A stretch of DNA of 64,000 nt from Kocuria turfanensis (GTDB taxonomy: Bacteria > Actinomycetota > Actinomycetes > Actinomycetales > Micrococcaceae), in contig NZ_CP014480.1 in assembly GCF_001580365.1 (NCBI RefSeq), positions 1,303,008 to 1,367,007 of the forward strand, written 5' to 3'. Each line of letters starts with the position of its first letter. The stretch's first letter is position 1. The position numbers and the translations under genes were made by a program. The notes under the pieces were generated by a model. It was not told the origin of the DNA. It saw only the letters and a list, made by a program, of their open reading frames with translations, and ran no database searches. Of this stretch, positions 51,555 through 60,540 are shown one piece after another.

Positions 51555-52457
51555 ATGGACGTCCGGCAGCTGAGGTACTTCCTGGCGGTGGTCGACCACG
51601 GCGGCTTCACCCGTGCGGCGGAGCACCTGCTGATCGCCCAGCCGTCGCTGTCGCAGACCGTCAAGGGGCTGGAGCGGGAGCTGGGCGTGCCGCTGTTCCA
51701 CCGGATCGGCCGGCGGGTGGTGCTCAGCGAGGCCGGCGAGGAGCTCGTGGGCCCCGCCCGGGTCGTGCTCCGGGACCTCGAGGCCGCCCGGGCCGCCGTC
51801 GACGACCTGCGCGGGGTGCGCAGCGGCCGGCTGGACGTGGTGGCGATGCCCTCCCCGGGGGTGGAGCCGCTCACGTCGATGATCGCCGCCTACGCACGGT
51901 CCCATCCAGCCGTGACGGTCGACGTCGAGGCGGCGTTCACCCCCGAGGAGGTGACCGGCGCGGTGCGCACGGGCCGGGCCGAGATCGGGATCCTGGGCTC
52001 GGACCGACCGTTCCGCTCCGCCGAGGTCGACGTCCGGCACCTGGAGCAGCAGCCGCTCGTGCTCATCGTCAGTCCGCGGGCGGACACCTTCGCCGCCGGG
52101 AACGCCGTCCGGCGGGAGGAGCTCGACGGGCACCGGGTCGTGGTCTCCCAGCGCGGCTCCCTGATGCGGTGGCTCGTCGACGACGCCCTGGCCGCCGGGA
52201 TCCGCATCGACATCGCCGCGGAGGTCGCCCACCGCACCTCCGTCCTGCCCCTGGTCCTCGCCGGGGTCGGACACGCCGTCCTGCCCTCCTCCTGGACGCC
52301 CCTGGCGCGGCAGATGGGCCTGCGCGTGGTCCGGATCGAACCGGTCACCGCGCTGCACGTGGCGGTCGTGAGCCGCCCGGCCGACCTGACCCCTGCCGCC
52401 CGGGCGTTCCTCGCCGTCGCCGAGCAGCACGCGACGGCCCCGTCCGGGCCGGCATAG
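51555..52457 (+). CDS. LysR-family transcriptional regulator
   Basis: The 300-residue protein has an N-terminal winged helix (MDVRQLRYFLAVVDHGGFTR, then AEHLLIAQPSLSQTVKGLE) and a periplasmic-binding-like effector domain (about 90-300). GGAGGAG lies close before ATG 51555. It is divergent from the SLC13 pseudogene and 118 bases upstream of the dehydrogenase gene on the same strand. The placement suggests it controls dicarboxylate uptake and breakdown. The effector is probably tartrate, malate or a related acid, by neighbourhood only. Confidence 0.92.
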   Translation: MDVRQLRYFLAVVDHGGFTRAAEHLLIAQPSLSQTVKGLERELGVPLFHRIGRRVVLSEAGEELVGPARVVLRDLEAARAAVDDLRGVRSGRLDVVAMPSPGVEPLTSMIAAYARSHPAVTVDVEAAFTPEEVTGAVRTGRAEIGILGSDRPFRSAEVDVRHLEQQPLVLIVSPRADTFAAGNAVRREELDGHRVVVSQRGSLMRWLVDDALAAGIRIDIAAEVAHRTSVLPLVLAGVGHAVLPSSWTPLARQMGLRVVRIEPVTALHVAVVSRPADLTPAARAFLAVAEQHATAPSGPA

Positions 52458-52575
52458 GCGCCGGCTATCCGAGGGATACGATCCCGGTCTTGGACCGCAG
52501 GGGCCCGTGCCCGGTCTACTGGTGCACGACGCCGCGGCACCGGGCGGCGACCCCACGGACAAGGAGAGCACCAGC

Positions 52576-53673
52576 ATGGCCGAGCACCAGGTCTTCACGA
52601 TCGCCTCGATCCCCGCCGACGGGGTCGGCCAGGAGGTGGTCGCCGCCGGCCGCACGGTCCTGGACGCGCTGGCCGAGCAGTCGAAGGGCGCCTTCTCCTT
52701 CGAGTGGACCGAGTTCCCCTGGGGCTCCGCGTACTACGCCGAGCACGGGGTGCTGATGCCCGCCGACGGGCTGGAGACCCTGAAGCCCTTCGACGCCATC
52801 TACTTCGGGGCCGTGGGCTGGGAGAACGTCCCCGACCACGTGTCCCTGTGGGAGCTGCGGCTGAACATCACCCAGAACTTCGACCAGTGGGCCAACATCC
52901 GCCCGGTGCGCTTCCTGCCCGGGGTGGTCTCCCCCCTGCGCACGGCCGAGGACACCGAGCTGGACTGGGTCGTGGTCCGGGAGAACAGCGAGGGCGAGTA
53001 CGCCGGGCTGGGCGGGCGCAACCTCTCCGGCCGCGGTCCCGGCAACGAGGTCGCCGTCCAGTCCTCCCTGTTCACCGAGAAGGGGTGCGAGCGGATCATC
53101 CGCTTCGCCTTCGACCTGGCCCGCACCCGCACGGTGCGGAAGGTCTCCAGCGTCACCAAGTCCAACGCCCAGCAGTACGGCATGGTGCTCTGGGACGAGG
53201 TCTTCGCCCGCGTGGCCGAGGACTACCCCGACGTGGCCACGGAGTCGGTGCTGGTGGACGCGATGAGCGCCAAGTTCGTGCTGCGCCCCGAGGACCTCTC
53301 GGTGGTGGTGGCCTCCAACCTCAACGCCGACATCCTCTCCGACCTCGGCTCCGCGCTGGCCGGCAGCCTCGGCCTGGCCGCCAGCGCCAACCTCAACGCG
53401 GAGCGCCGCTTCCCGTCGATGTTCGAGCCCGTCCACGGCTCCGCCCCGGACATCGCCGGTCAGGGGATCGCCAACCCGATCGGGGCCATCGCCAGCGCGG
53501 CCCTGATGCTCGACCACTTCGGCCTGCACGCCGAGGCCCGCCGGCTCGAGGCCGCGATCGAGGCCACCACCGCCGCCGGCCACCTCACCCGGGACATCGG
53601 CGGCACCGCCGACACCGCCGAGATCACCCAGGCGGTCGTCGAGGCTCTGGCGGCGTCCCTGACCTCCGCCTGA
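52576..53673 (+). CDS. Tartrate/D-malate dehydrogenase (TtuC/DmlA family)
   Basis: The 365-residue beta-decarboxylating dehydrogenase is of the isopropylmalate/isocitrate dehydrogenase family. Specific blocks are PDHVSLWELRLNI and the Arg-rich site ANIRPVRFLPGV, then NSEGEYAGLGG, metal ligands in LNADILSDLGSALAGSLG, and NAD site EPVHGSAPDIAGQGIANP. DHVSLW and VRFLPGV distinguish the tartrate/D-malate dehydrogenases from LeuB. It would oxidise D-malate or tartrate with NAD. AAGGAGA lies nine bases before ATG 52576. The choice between tartrate and D-malate is not decidable from sequence. Confidence 0.88.
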   Translation: MAEHQVFTIASIPADGVGQEVVAAGRTVLDALAEQSKGAFSFEWTEFPWGSAYYAEHGVLMPADGLETLKPFDAIYFGAVGWENVPDHVSLWELRLNITQNFDQWANIRPVRFLPGVVSPLRTAEDTELDWVVVRENSEGEYAGLGGRNLSGRGPGNEVAVQSSLFTEKGCERIIRFAFDLARTRTVRKVSSVTKSNAQQYGMVLWDEVFARVAEDYPDVATESVLVDAMSAKFVLRPEDLSVVVASNLNADILSDLGSALAGSLGLAASANLNAERRFPSMFEPVHGSAPDIAGQGIANPIGAIASAALMLDHFGLHAEARRLEAAIEATTAAGHLTRDIGGTADTAEITQAVVEALAASLTSA

Positions 53674-53693
53674 CCCATGGCGCCCGCGGCGCA

Positions 53694-53725
53694 GTGGGCA
53701 TCGCGGCGCGGTGGGCATCGCGGCG
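53694..53725. repeat. Short direct repeat, 15 bp, two copies
   Basis: GTGGGCATCGCGGCG occurs at 53694-53708 and again at 53711-53725. It lies just after the dehydrogenase stop. The likely origin is replication slippage. Confidence 0.6.
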
Positions 53726-53804
53726 GTCCCGCCCCGCCGGGACGCCGGCCTGGGGCCGGCCCGCGCGCGGCGCTGGCCGGCCGCGGGAGGACGGGACAGC
53801 AGAA

Positions 53805-53844
53805 GGACCGGGGGGTGCCGTGTCTGCGCGGCGCCCCCCGGTCC
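53805..53844. terminator. Bidirectional hairpin between dehydrogenase and CitE-like genes
   Basis: GGACCGGGGGGTGCCG pairs with CGGCGCCCCCCGGTCC, with one G-T pair, around an eight-base loop (53805-53844). It stands between convergent genes. Confidence 0.75.
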
Positions 53845-53912
53845 CTCGGACGCGCGGCAGGGGGTGCGCCGCCGCGCGCGGACGGGCCGGTGGCCGGCCC
53901 CTCACCACCGGG

Positions 53913-54875
53913 TCAGCAGTGGTACGTGTCGGTCGGCGCCTCGAAGTGGACGTCGTAGCCCTCGGGCACGCTCAGGCCGAAGGCCCCGGCGAGACCGAGG
54001 ATCTTCCGGGCCCGGGCGAGCCGGGGCAGGTCGGAGCCGTTGCGGATCTCCCCGCCGTCGGCGTCGAACTCCTGCAGGAACTCGGTGGCCCAGGACAGCT
54101 CGGACAGGGAGGGGCTCAGGCCCTCGTTGACCGTGGCCGCCTGCTCGGGCATCAGGCACAGCTTGCCGGTCATGCCGAACTCCAGGGTCACGGCCGTCGC
54201 CTCGGCCAGCTTCGGGCCGAGCGCCCCGACCGCGGGGCCGTCGATGGGCCCGGGCAGGTTGGCCGCCCGGGAGGCGATGGTGAACTGCGAGCGCGTGTAC
54301 GCCAGCGTCATGGGGTTCTCGCCGAAGCCCGTGTCGCGGCGGAAGTCGCCGAGGCCGAACCCGAGCCGGTAGGTGGAGCGGGCGCCGGCGATGGCCTGCA
54401 GGTGCTGCACCCCGCGGGCGGTCTCGACGAGCGCGACGATCCTCGTGTCCTTGAGCAGCTCCGCGGTGCGGGTCACGTGCTCGGGCGACTCGACCATGGC
54501 CAGCATCACCCCGTCGAGGCCGCCGACCCCGGCGAGAGCCCGGAGGTCGTCCTCCCACCACTGCGTGCCGAAGCCGTTGACGCGCACCCAGGCGTGCTGC
54601 TGCACCCCGCGCTCGTCCCGGGCGTCCAGCCAGCTGATCACGTTGCGGCGGGCGCGCTCCTTGTCCTTGGGCGCCACGGAGTCCTCGATGTCCAGGACGA
54701 CGACGTCGGCCGCGCTCCCCGCCGCGACCGCGAAGCGCTCGGCCTGGGCGCCGTTGACGAGCAGCCAGGAGCGGGCGAGCTCCGGGCCGACCGCCGGCGC
54801 GGCGACCTGGGGAGCCAGCGGCGAGGAGGAGGTGGTCGAGGTCGTCGTGGTGGACTCGATCGAGGTGGCAGTCAT
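53913..54875 (-). CDS. HpcH/HpaI aldolase/citrate lyase-family protein (CitE-like)
   Basis: The 320-residue TIM-barrel lyase has the family motif VVLDIEDSVAPKDKERAR, the catalytic-Glu and Arg region IVALVETARGVQHLQAI, and FGLGDFRRDTGFGENPM. Family members include CitE, malyl-CoA and citramalyl-CoA lyases that cleave CoA esters of hydroxy diacids. No CitD, CitF or CoA-transferase gene is adjacent, so a stand-alone malyl-CoA/citramalyl-CoA-type lyase or thioesterase is more likely than citrate lyase. The N-terminal 30 residues are Ser/Thr-rich and variable. ATG 54875 was chosen as the nearest good start; the ribosome-binding site is weak. It converges on the dehydrogenase, probably in one dicarboxylate route. 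Confidence 0.85.
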   Translation of the reverse strand: MTATSIESTTTTSTTSSSPLAPQVAAPAVGPELARSWLLVNGAQAERFAVAAGSAADVVVLDIEDSVAPKDKERARRNVISWLDARDERGVQQHAWVRVNGFGTQWWEDDLRALAGVGGLDGVMLAMVESPEHVTRTAELLKDTRIVALVETARGVQHLQAIAGARSTYRLGFGLGDFRRDTGFGENPMTLAYTRSQFTIASRAANLPGPIDGPAVGALGPKLAEATAVTLEFGMTGKLCLMPEQAATVNEGLSPSLSELSWATEFLQEFDADGGEIRNGSDLPRLARARKILGLAGAFGLSVPEGYDVHFEAPTDTYHC

Positions 54876-55168
54876 GAGTGCGTACCCATTCCGTGTGGCG
54901 CAGCGTGCTGCGGTGCGACAAGCGAGCCGGGGCGCCCGAGCCGGGGAGGTCGGGGGCTGCCCGGCGGAACCGTGACCGGTGGCGGTCCCGCGGGAACGAT
55001 GGCGTCGCGGGGGTCCGTCCGGTGCGTGCCTCGGGCCGGGGGTCGCGGAGTGGGCGAGCCGGTCCGTGCGCGCTGGATCGACGCGCTCGGCAGGTGCGGT
55101 GGCCCCACCATAACGCAGATCACACGGCGGCGCCAACCGCGCGGCTCAGGCCCGGCGCGTCGTGCCGC
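54876..55168. other. Intergenic region between CitE-like gene and hrpB
   Basis: This 293-base gap contains no supported gene. At its hrpB end lies one copy of a 23-bp duplication. No terminator-grade hairpin or recognisable promoter was found by eye. Confidence 0.45.
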
Positions 55169-55190
55169 TCAGGCCCGGCGCGTCGTGCGG
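55145..55190. repeat. 23-bp tandem duplication at the hrpB stop
   Basis: CTCAGGCCCGGCGCGTCGTG plus three bases (55145-55167) is repeated at 55168-55190 with one difference. The second copy contains the hrpB stop codon; the first lies just downstream of the gene and carries a second TGA in another frame. The duplication is recent by its near-identity. Confidence 0.8.
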
Positions 55191-57808
55191 GCCGTGGCCG
55201 CCGCGGACCACGGGTCCTCGGGCCACGGGTGCTTGGGGTAGCGCCCGCGCATCTCGGCCCGCACCTGCCGGTAGGGACCGGACCAGAACGAGGCGAGGTC
55301 GTCGGTGACCGCCAGGGGCCGCCCGGCCGGGGAGAGCAGGTGGAACAGCACCGGTGCCCGCCCGCCGGCGACCGCGGGCGTCTCCGCCCAGCCGAAGCAC
55401 TCCTGCAGCTTCACCGCCACCACGGGCCGGCCCGCGGGGTCGTCGGCCGCCGGGTAGTCGATCCGGACCCGCGACCCGCTGGCCACGGTGAGGCGCTCGG
55501 GGGCGAGCTCGTCGAGGCGTCCGGCCTCCGGCCACGGGAGGAGCCGGCGCAGGGCCCCGGCGAGGTCCACGGGCCCGCCGGCGGCGAGGGCGTCCAGCTC
55601 GGGGGCGAGCCACTCGTCGAGCCGGGCCCGGAGGGCGTCGTCGGAGACGTCCGGCCAGGGGGCGCCGAGCCGGTGGTGCAGCAGGGCGAGCCGGCGCCGG
55701 AGCCCGTCCGCCGCCCCGGACCAGGCGAGCAGGCCCGGGCCGTGCTCGGCCAGGGCCGCCCGCACGGCCTCGCGGGCCGCCGCGGGGGCCGGTCGCACGG
55801 GGGTGGCGGAGAGCCGGATCGCCCCGAGGGCGCGGATCCGGCGAGCGCTCACCCGCCCGCCGTCGTACCGGGTGTCCACCGCGTCGGTGAGCAGGTGCTC
55901 GGCGCACCGCTCGGCGGTCTCCCGGTCGAGGGCGGCGGCGGCCCGGACGACCGCGCCCGTGCCGGCGGCGGCCCGCCCGGCGGCGCGGGTGGCCTCCGCG
56001 ACGGCCAGCCACTCGTGGGCGGCCAGCGGGCTGCCCTCCGGGAGGCCCGCCCGGGTGCCGGAGGCGAGCAGCCAGGTGCCGCCCGACCGGTGGGCGATCC
56101 GCTCCGGGAAGGCCAGGGCGAGCACCGCGCCGGGCACCAGCTCGGGGGGCACGGGCTCGGCGGGCACGGGCTCGGCGGGCACCGGCGCGGGGCGCTGCGC
56201 CCGGGACCGGTCGCGGCTCCCGGCGTCGCCGGCCCGGACGGTCCCGGCGTCTCCGGCGCCCGCCTCGCGGGCGGCGCGGCGGAGCCGGTCCGTCTCCTCG
56301 GCCCACCGCGGGGCGCCCGGGGCGCGCCCCGAGCGCAGCCCGGCCAGCAGCCGGGCCAGGTCGCCGTCCGGGGCCCGGTGGTCGTCGGCGAGGGCCGCCA
56401 CGACCTCGGCGGCGGCCCGCTCCCCCACGAGGCGGGACCCGGCCAGCAGGCCGCGGGCGAGCCGGGGGTCGGCCGGCACCCGGGCGAGCGCGCGGCCGGC
56501 GGCGGTGGCCCGGCCCTCGGCGTCGACCGCGCCGAGCCCGCGCAGCGCTGCCTCCGCCTCGGCGCGGGCGGTGGGCGGGAGCGGATCGGGCAGGGCCAGG
56601 CCGCGCCCGCCCGGGGAGCCCCAGCAGGCCAGCAGCAGGGCGGCGCCGGTGAGGTCGGCGGCGGCGACCTCCGGGGTGCCGTGGGCGGGCATCGCCGTCC
56701 ACGTGCGCTCGTCGTAGCAGCGCACCACGGTGCCGGGCCCGAGCCGGGCCGCGCGCCCGGCCCGCTGCTCGGCGGAGGCGCGGGAGGCGGCGACCGTGAC
56801 GAGCCCGGTCATCCCGCGGGCCGCGTCCCGGCGGGGCTCCCGGGCGAGCCCGGAGTCCACGACCAGGCGCACGCCCGGGACGGTGAGGGAGGATTCCGCC
56901 AGGGCGGTGGCCACGACCGCGCGCGGGGGCCCGCCGGGCGCGCGCCCGGCGGTCGCGCGGTCCTGCTCCGCGGCCCCGGCCCGCCCGTGCAGCTCGAGGA
57001 CCTCGGTGCCGGGGGCCTGCTCCCGCAGCCGGCGGGCGACCTGGGCGACCTCCCACGCGCCCGGGAGGAAGACCAGGGCGTCGGTGCCGGGGTCCGCGGT
57101 CAGGGCCCGGGCGTGGGCGGCGGCCGCGGTGCGGGCGAGGTGGTCGAGGAACTCCGGGCGCACACCGCGCTCGTCGGTGCGCCGGCCGGGGCCCGGGGCC
57201 CACTCGACGCCCAGCGGGTGCAGGACGGCGGGACTGTCGACGACGGGCGCCGGTCCGTCCCGGCCGAGCAGGGCCGCGAAGCGGGCGGCGTCCACGGTCG
57301 CGGACATCGCCGCGAGCACGAGGTCCTCCCGCAGCTCGCGCAGCTCGGCGAGCATCCCGACGAGCAGGTCCGTCTCGAGGCCGCGCTCGTGGACCTCGTC
57401 CAGGACCACGGCGCCGGTGCCGGGCAGCTCGGGGTCCTGCAGCAGGCGGCGCAGCAGGATCCCGGGGGTGACGAACTCCACGAGCGTGCCGGGCCCGGTC
57501 CGCCGGTCCCCGCGCACGGTGTGGCCCACGAGCCCGCCGACGCGGGTGCCCGCGAGGACGGCGAGGCGCCGGGCGGCGGCGCGGGCGGCGACCCGGCGCG
57601 GCTGGGTGACGACCACCCGCGCGGGGCCGGTCCCGCGCTCGTGCAGCAGCGCGGCCACCAGCGGCGGCACGAGGGTGGTCTTGCCGGACCCGGGCGGGGC
57701 CTGGACCACGGCGGCGCCGCCGGCCAGGGCCGCGCGCAGGGCGCCGGCGGCCCCGGCCACCGGCAGGCCGGCGCCGATGGCGTCGAGGTCGAAGGGTGCA
57801 GGACTCAC
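55169..57808 (-). CDS. hrpB: ATP-dependent RNA helicase HrpB
   Basis: The 879-residue DEAH-family helicase has Walker A in QAPPGSGKTTLVPPLV, the DEVH box in VVLDEVHERGLETD, SAT in LAAMSATVD, and the helicase C motifs ESSLTVPGVRLVVDSG and RAGRAARLGPG. The HrpB-specific C-terminal domain includes FAHRSGG-like sequence (here RIAHRSGGTWLLASG) and ends with LASFWSGPYRQVRAEMRGRYPKHPWPED in segments. HrpB is common in bacteria, and its cellular role is poorly defined. GTG 57808 is used, with a CACACT hexamer six bases upstream. A Pro/Glu-Val repeat (PVPAEPVPAEPV) near residue 575 comes from a short DNA repeat. Confidence 0.93.
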   Translation of the reverse strand: MSPAPFDLDAIGAGLPVAGAAGALRAALAGGAAVVQAPPGSGKTTLVPPLVAALLHERGTGPARVVVTQPRRVAARAAARRLAVLAGTRVGGLVGHTVRGDRRTGPGTLVEFVTPGILLRRLLQDPELPGTGAVVLDEVHERGLETDLLVGMLAELRELREDLVLAAMSATVDAARFAALLGRDGPAPVVDSPAVLHPLGVEWAPGPGRRTDERGVRPEFLDHLARTAAAAHARALTADPGTDALVFLPGAWEVAQVARRLREQAPGTEVLELHGRAGAAEQDRATAGRAPGGPPRAVVATALAESSLTVPGVRLVVDSGLAREPRRDAARGMTGLVTVAASRASAEQRAGRAARLGPGTVVRCYDERTWTAMPAHGTPEVAAADLTGAALLLACWGSPGGRGLALPDPLPPTARAEAEAALRGLGAVDAEGRATAAGRALARVPADPRLARGLLAGSRLVGERAAAEVVAALADDHRAPDGDLARLLAGLRSGRAPGAPRWAEETDRLRRAAREAGAGDAGTVRAGDAGSRDRSRAQRPAPVPAEPVPAEPVPPELVPGAVLALAFPERIAHRSGGTWLLASGTRAGLPEGSPLAAHEWLAVAEATRAAGRAAAGTGAVVRAAAALDRETAERCAEHLLTDAVDTRYDGGRVSARRIRALGAIRLSATPVRPAPAAAREAVRAALAEHGPGLLAWSGAADGLRRRLALLHHRLGAPWPDVSDDALRARLDEWLAPELDALAAGGPVDLAGALRRLLPWPEAGRLDELAPERLTVASGSRVRIDYPAADDPAGRPVVAVKLQECFGWAETPAVAGGRAPVLFHLLSPAGRPLAVTDDLASFWSGPYRQVRAEMRGRYPKHPWPEDPWSAAATARTTRRA

Positions 57809-57864
57809 GCCCCCAGTGTGGCACCGCGGCCGGGGACGGACGGCAGGAGCGGACGGCGCGGGGC

Positions 57865-58674
57865 TCAGGCCTCCGTGTGCGCCAGGAACCCGCGCAGCAC
57901 CTCGACGAACTTCTCCGGCTCCTGCGAGTGCACCCAGTGGCCGGCCTCGCGGATCGTCACCCGGTGCGTCCGGGGGAACAGCCGGCGCATCTGCGGTGCG
58001 TGCTCGTCACGGACGTAGTCCGAGCGCCCGCCGGCCACCCAGAGCACCGGCCCCTCGTAGACGGCCTCCCCGGTGTCCGGGAAGCCGCCGATGGTGTCCA
58101 GGCTCGACCGCAGCAGCTCGAGGTTCGGCTCCCACGACAGCCCGTCCGGGCCGCTGCGCAGGTTCTGCAGCAGGAAGCTGCGGGTGGTGTCCCACGGGAT
58201 GGGCTCCTTGAGGGCCTCGTCCGCGTCCGAGCGGCGTTCCACGGCCGTGAGGTCCACGGCCGCCAGGCTGTCCAGCAGGTGGGCGAACTCCCCCTCGCCG
58301 CCCCCGGACCGGGTGGGCGCGATGTCGACCACGACGAGCCGGGAGACGAGCTCCGGGTGGCGCAGCGCCAGCACCATGGCCACCTTGCCGCCGAGGGAGT
58401 GCCCCACGACGGCGACCGGCCCCTCCGCGGCGAAGTCCTCCCGGAGGGTCTCGGCCACGGAGTCGGCCATCTGCCGGTAGTCCACCCGGTCCGTCCACCC
58501 GGACCGGCCGTGGTTGGGCAGGTCCACCAGCAGGCTGCGGTAGTCCGGTCGGAGGTCCTTGGCGATCCGGGTGAAGTTCTTGCCCCGGCCGAACAGGCCG
58601 TGCAGGAAGACGATGCGGTCGCCGTCGTCCCCGACGCGGGTCGTGTGCAGGGTGCTCGTCCGGAAGTCAGCCAT
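57865..58674 (-). CDS. Alpha/beta-fold hydrolase
   Basis: The 269-residue hydrolase has the oxyanion motif FLHGLFGRGKNF, the nucleophile elbow GHSLGG, an acid residue near GGRSDYV, and the catalytic His in EAGHWVHSQEP. It resembles YbfF-type acyl-CoA/ester hydrolases; the substrate is unknown. ATG 58674 has TAAGCT six bases upstream, so it is probably leaderless. It lies 56 bases upstream of hrpB on the same strand, so the two could be co-transcribed. It is divergent from dhaK across 232 bases. Confidence 0.88.
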   Translation of the reverse strand: MADFRTSTLHTTRVGDDGDRIVFLHGLFGRGKNFTRIAKDLRPDYRSLLVDLPNHGRSGWTDRVDYRQMADSVAETLREDFAAEGPVAVVGHSLGGKVAMVLALRHPELVSRLVVVDIAPTRSGGGEGEFAHLLDSLAAVDLTAVERRSDADEALKEPIPWDTTRSFLLQNLRSGPDGLSWEPNLELLRSSLDTIGGFPDTGEAVYEGPVLWVAGGRSDYVRDEHAPQMRRLFPRTHRVTIREAGHWVHSQEPEKFVEVLRGFLAHTEA

Positions 58675-58680
58675 CCTCCG

Positions 58681-58686
58681 AGCTTA
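58681..58686 (-). promoter_or_regulatory. -10 hexamer of the alpha/beta hydrolase gene (leaderless)
   Basis: TAAGCT on the minus strand lies six bases before ATG 58674. Confidence 0.4.
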
Positions 58687-58906
58687 GGGTCTCGGCCGCC
58701 GCAGGCCCGCACCGCCGCAGGCCCGGACCGCCGGAGACCCGCACTGCGGGAGGACAGCGCGGGCCTCCGGGGCATGGTCCCCGGGAACCGGGGCACGCGG
58801 CCGGACGCCCACGGGGCGGTGCTCCCGTCACGCGCCGTGGACTCAATGCCCCACAGTCGCCCCGAACTGTTGTCACGGCCACCGGCGGAGTGGTCCGATA
58901 GTGCAC

Positions 58907-59908
58907 ATGAAGAAGCTCATCAACGACCCGGCCGATGTCGTCCGGGAGGCCCTGCTGGGCATGCAGGCGGCGCACGGGGACCGCCTGCGCGTCGACCACT
59001 CCAACCGCGTCGTCTTCCGCGCCGACGTCCCCCGGCGCGGCAAGGTCGGGCTGGTCTCCGGCGGCGGCTCCGGGCACGAGCCGATGCACGGCGGGTTCGT
59101 GGGCCCGGGCATGCTGGACGCCGCCTGCGCCGGCGAGGTGTTCACTTCCCCGGTGCCGGACCAGATGCTCGCCGCGACCCTCGGCGTCGACGGCGGCGCC
59201 GGCGTCCTGCACATCGTGAAGAACTACACCGGCGACGTCATGAACTTCGAGATGGCCGCCGAGCTCGCCGCCGAGAACGGTGTCGAGGTGGTCTCGGTCG
59301 TCACCGACGACGACGTCGCGGTGCAGGACAGCCTGTACACCGCCGGACGCCGCGGTGTGGGGGTGACCGTGCTGCTGGAGAAGATCGCCGGTGCGGCGGC
59401 CGAGGAGGGCCGTCCGCTCTCCGAGGTCGCCGACCTCGCGCGGCGGGTCGACGAGCAGGGGCGCAGCATGGGCATGGCGCTCACCTCGTGCACGGTCCCG
59501 GCCGCGGGCCGGCCCACGTTCGAGCTCGGCGAGAACGAGATCGAGGTCGGCATCGGCATCCACGGCGAGCCCGGACGCGAGCGGCGTCCGCTCGCCCCCG
59601 CGCGGGAGGTCGCGGCCATGCTCGTCGAGCCGGTCCTCGCCGACCTGCCCGCGGCCGACGGCGCCCCGGTGATCGCGTTCCTCAACGGCATGGGCGGCAC
59701 GCCGCTGATCGAGCTGTACATCATGTACTCCGAGGTGCAGCAGCTGCTGGAGAAGGCCGGCGTCCCGGTCGCCCGCAGCCTGGTCGGCAACTACATCACC
59801 TCGCTGGAGATGGCCGGCTGTTCCGTGACCCTGCTGCGCGCGGACGACGAGCTCGTCCGCCTGTGGGACGCCCCGGTCAACACGCCCGGCCTGCGCTGGG
59901 GCATCTGA
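58907..59908 (+). CDS. dhaK: Dihydroxyacetone kinase subunit DhaK
   Basis: The 333-residue substrate-binding subunit of the PEP-dependent dihydroxyacetone kinase begins MKKLIND, as in E. coli DhaK, which is why I chose ATG 58907; GTG 58901 would add two residues. Marks include [57 protein letters not shown] and the covalent-substrate His in [12 protein letters not shown]. It binds dihydroxyacetone covalently for phosphorylation by DhaL-ADP. It is the first gene of dhaKLM, overlapping dhaL by one base. Confidence 0.96.
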   Translation: MKKLINDPADVVREALLGMQAAHGDRLRVDHSNRVVFRADVPRRGKVGLVSGGGSGHEPMHGGFVGPGMLDAACAGEVFTSPVPDQMLAATLGVDGGAGVLHIVKNYTGDVMNFEMAAELAAENGVEVVSVVTDDDVAVQDSLYTAGRRGVGVTVLLEKIAGAAAEEGRPLSEVADLARRVDEQGRSMGMALTSCTVPAAGRPTFELGENEIEVGIGIHGEPGRERRPLAPAREVAAMLVEPVLADLPAADGAPVIAFLNGMGGTPLIELYIMYSEVQQLLEKAGVPVARSLVGNYITSLEMAGCSVTLLRADDELVRLWDAPVNTPGLRWGI

Positions 59909-60540
59909 TGCCCGAGGTCACCGCCGAGGGTCTCGAGCGCTGGCTGCGGAGGTTCGCCGACGTCGTCCACGACCACGCCGCCGAGCTGACGGAGCTCGAC
60001 TCCGCCATCGGCGACGCCGACCACGGCAGCAACATGGACCGTGGCATGCGCGCGGTCGTCGGCGCGCTGGACGACGGCGCCGCCGGCGCCGCCGACGCGA
60101 TGCTGAAGAAGGCCGGCATGACCCTGGTCAGCACCGTCGGCGGGGCCAGCGGCCCGCTGTACGGCACGTTCTTCCTGCGGGTCGGCGGCGGGCTGGCCGG
60201 GGGGCAGGCCGTCGACGCCGCCACGCTGGGCCGGGCGCTGCGGGCCGGGCTGGAGGGCGTGGTCGCCCGGGGCAAGGCCGAACCGGGCGACAAGACGATG
60301 GTGGACGCGCTGGTGCCGGCGCTCGACGCGTACGACGCGGCCGTGGCCGGGGGCGCCGGCATCGCCGAGGCGCTGTCCGCGGCGGCCGACGCGGCAGAGG
60401 AGGGCTGCGCCGCGACGATCCCGCTCGTGGCGCGCAAGGGCCGGGCCAGCTATCTGGGGCCGCGCAGCGCGGGCCACCAGGACCCGGGCGCCACCAGCAC
60501 GGCGCTGCTGCTGCGCTCCGCCGCCGACAGCCTGCCGTGA
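59908..60540 (+). CDS. dhaL: Dihydroxyacetone kinase ADP-binding subunit DhaL
   Basis: The 210-residue all-helical subunit has the magnesium/nucleotide loop LDSAIGDADHGSNMDRG and TVGGASGPLYGTFFLR, with GDKTMVDAL and the ending ATSTALLL. It carries tightly bound ADP, which is rephosphorylated by DhaM instead of exchanged for ATP. Its ATG shares a base with the dhaK stop (TGATG), and its stop overlaps the dhaM GTG. The three genes are thus translated as one coupled unit. Confidence 0.96.
   Translation: MPEVTAEGLERWLRRFADVVHDHAAELTELDSAIGDADHGSNMDRGMRAVVGALDDGAAGAADAMLKKAGMTLVSTVGGASGPLYGTFFLRVGGGLAGGQAVDAATLGRALRAGLEGVVARGKAEPGDKTMVDALVPALDAYDAAVAGGAGIAEALSAAADAAEEGCAATIPLVARKGRASYLGPRSAGHQDPGATSTALLLRSAADSLP

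Noticed and set aside
53674..53912. Small gene between the dehydrogenase and CitE-like genes
   Set aside because: Only short Arg/Pro-rich frames occur around a bidirectional hairpin. No start signal.
55146..57824. 892-codon frame parallel to hrpB in another phase
   Set aside because: It lacks helicase motifs and shares the hrpB strand. The motif-bearing frame ends at 55169.
58697..58750. Short CRISPR-like repeats (CCGCCGCAGGCCCGCA)
   Set aside because: Two to three degenerate copies with no spacers and no cas genes. Simple GC slippage.
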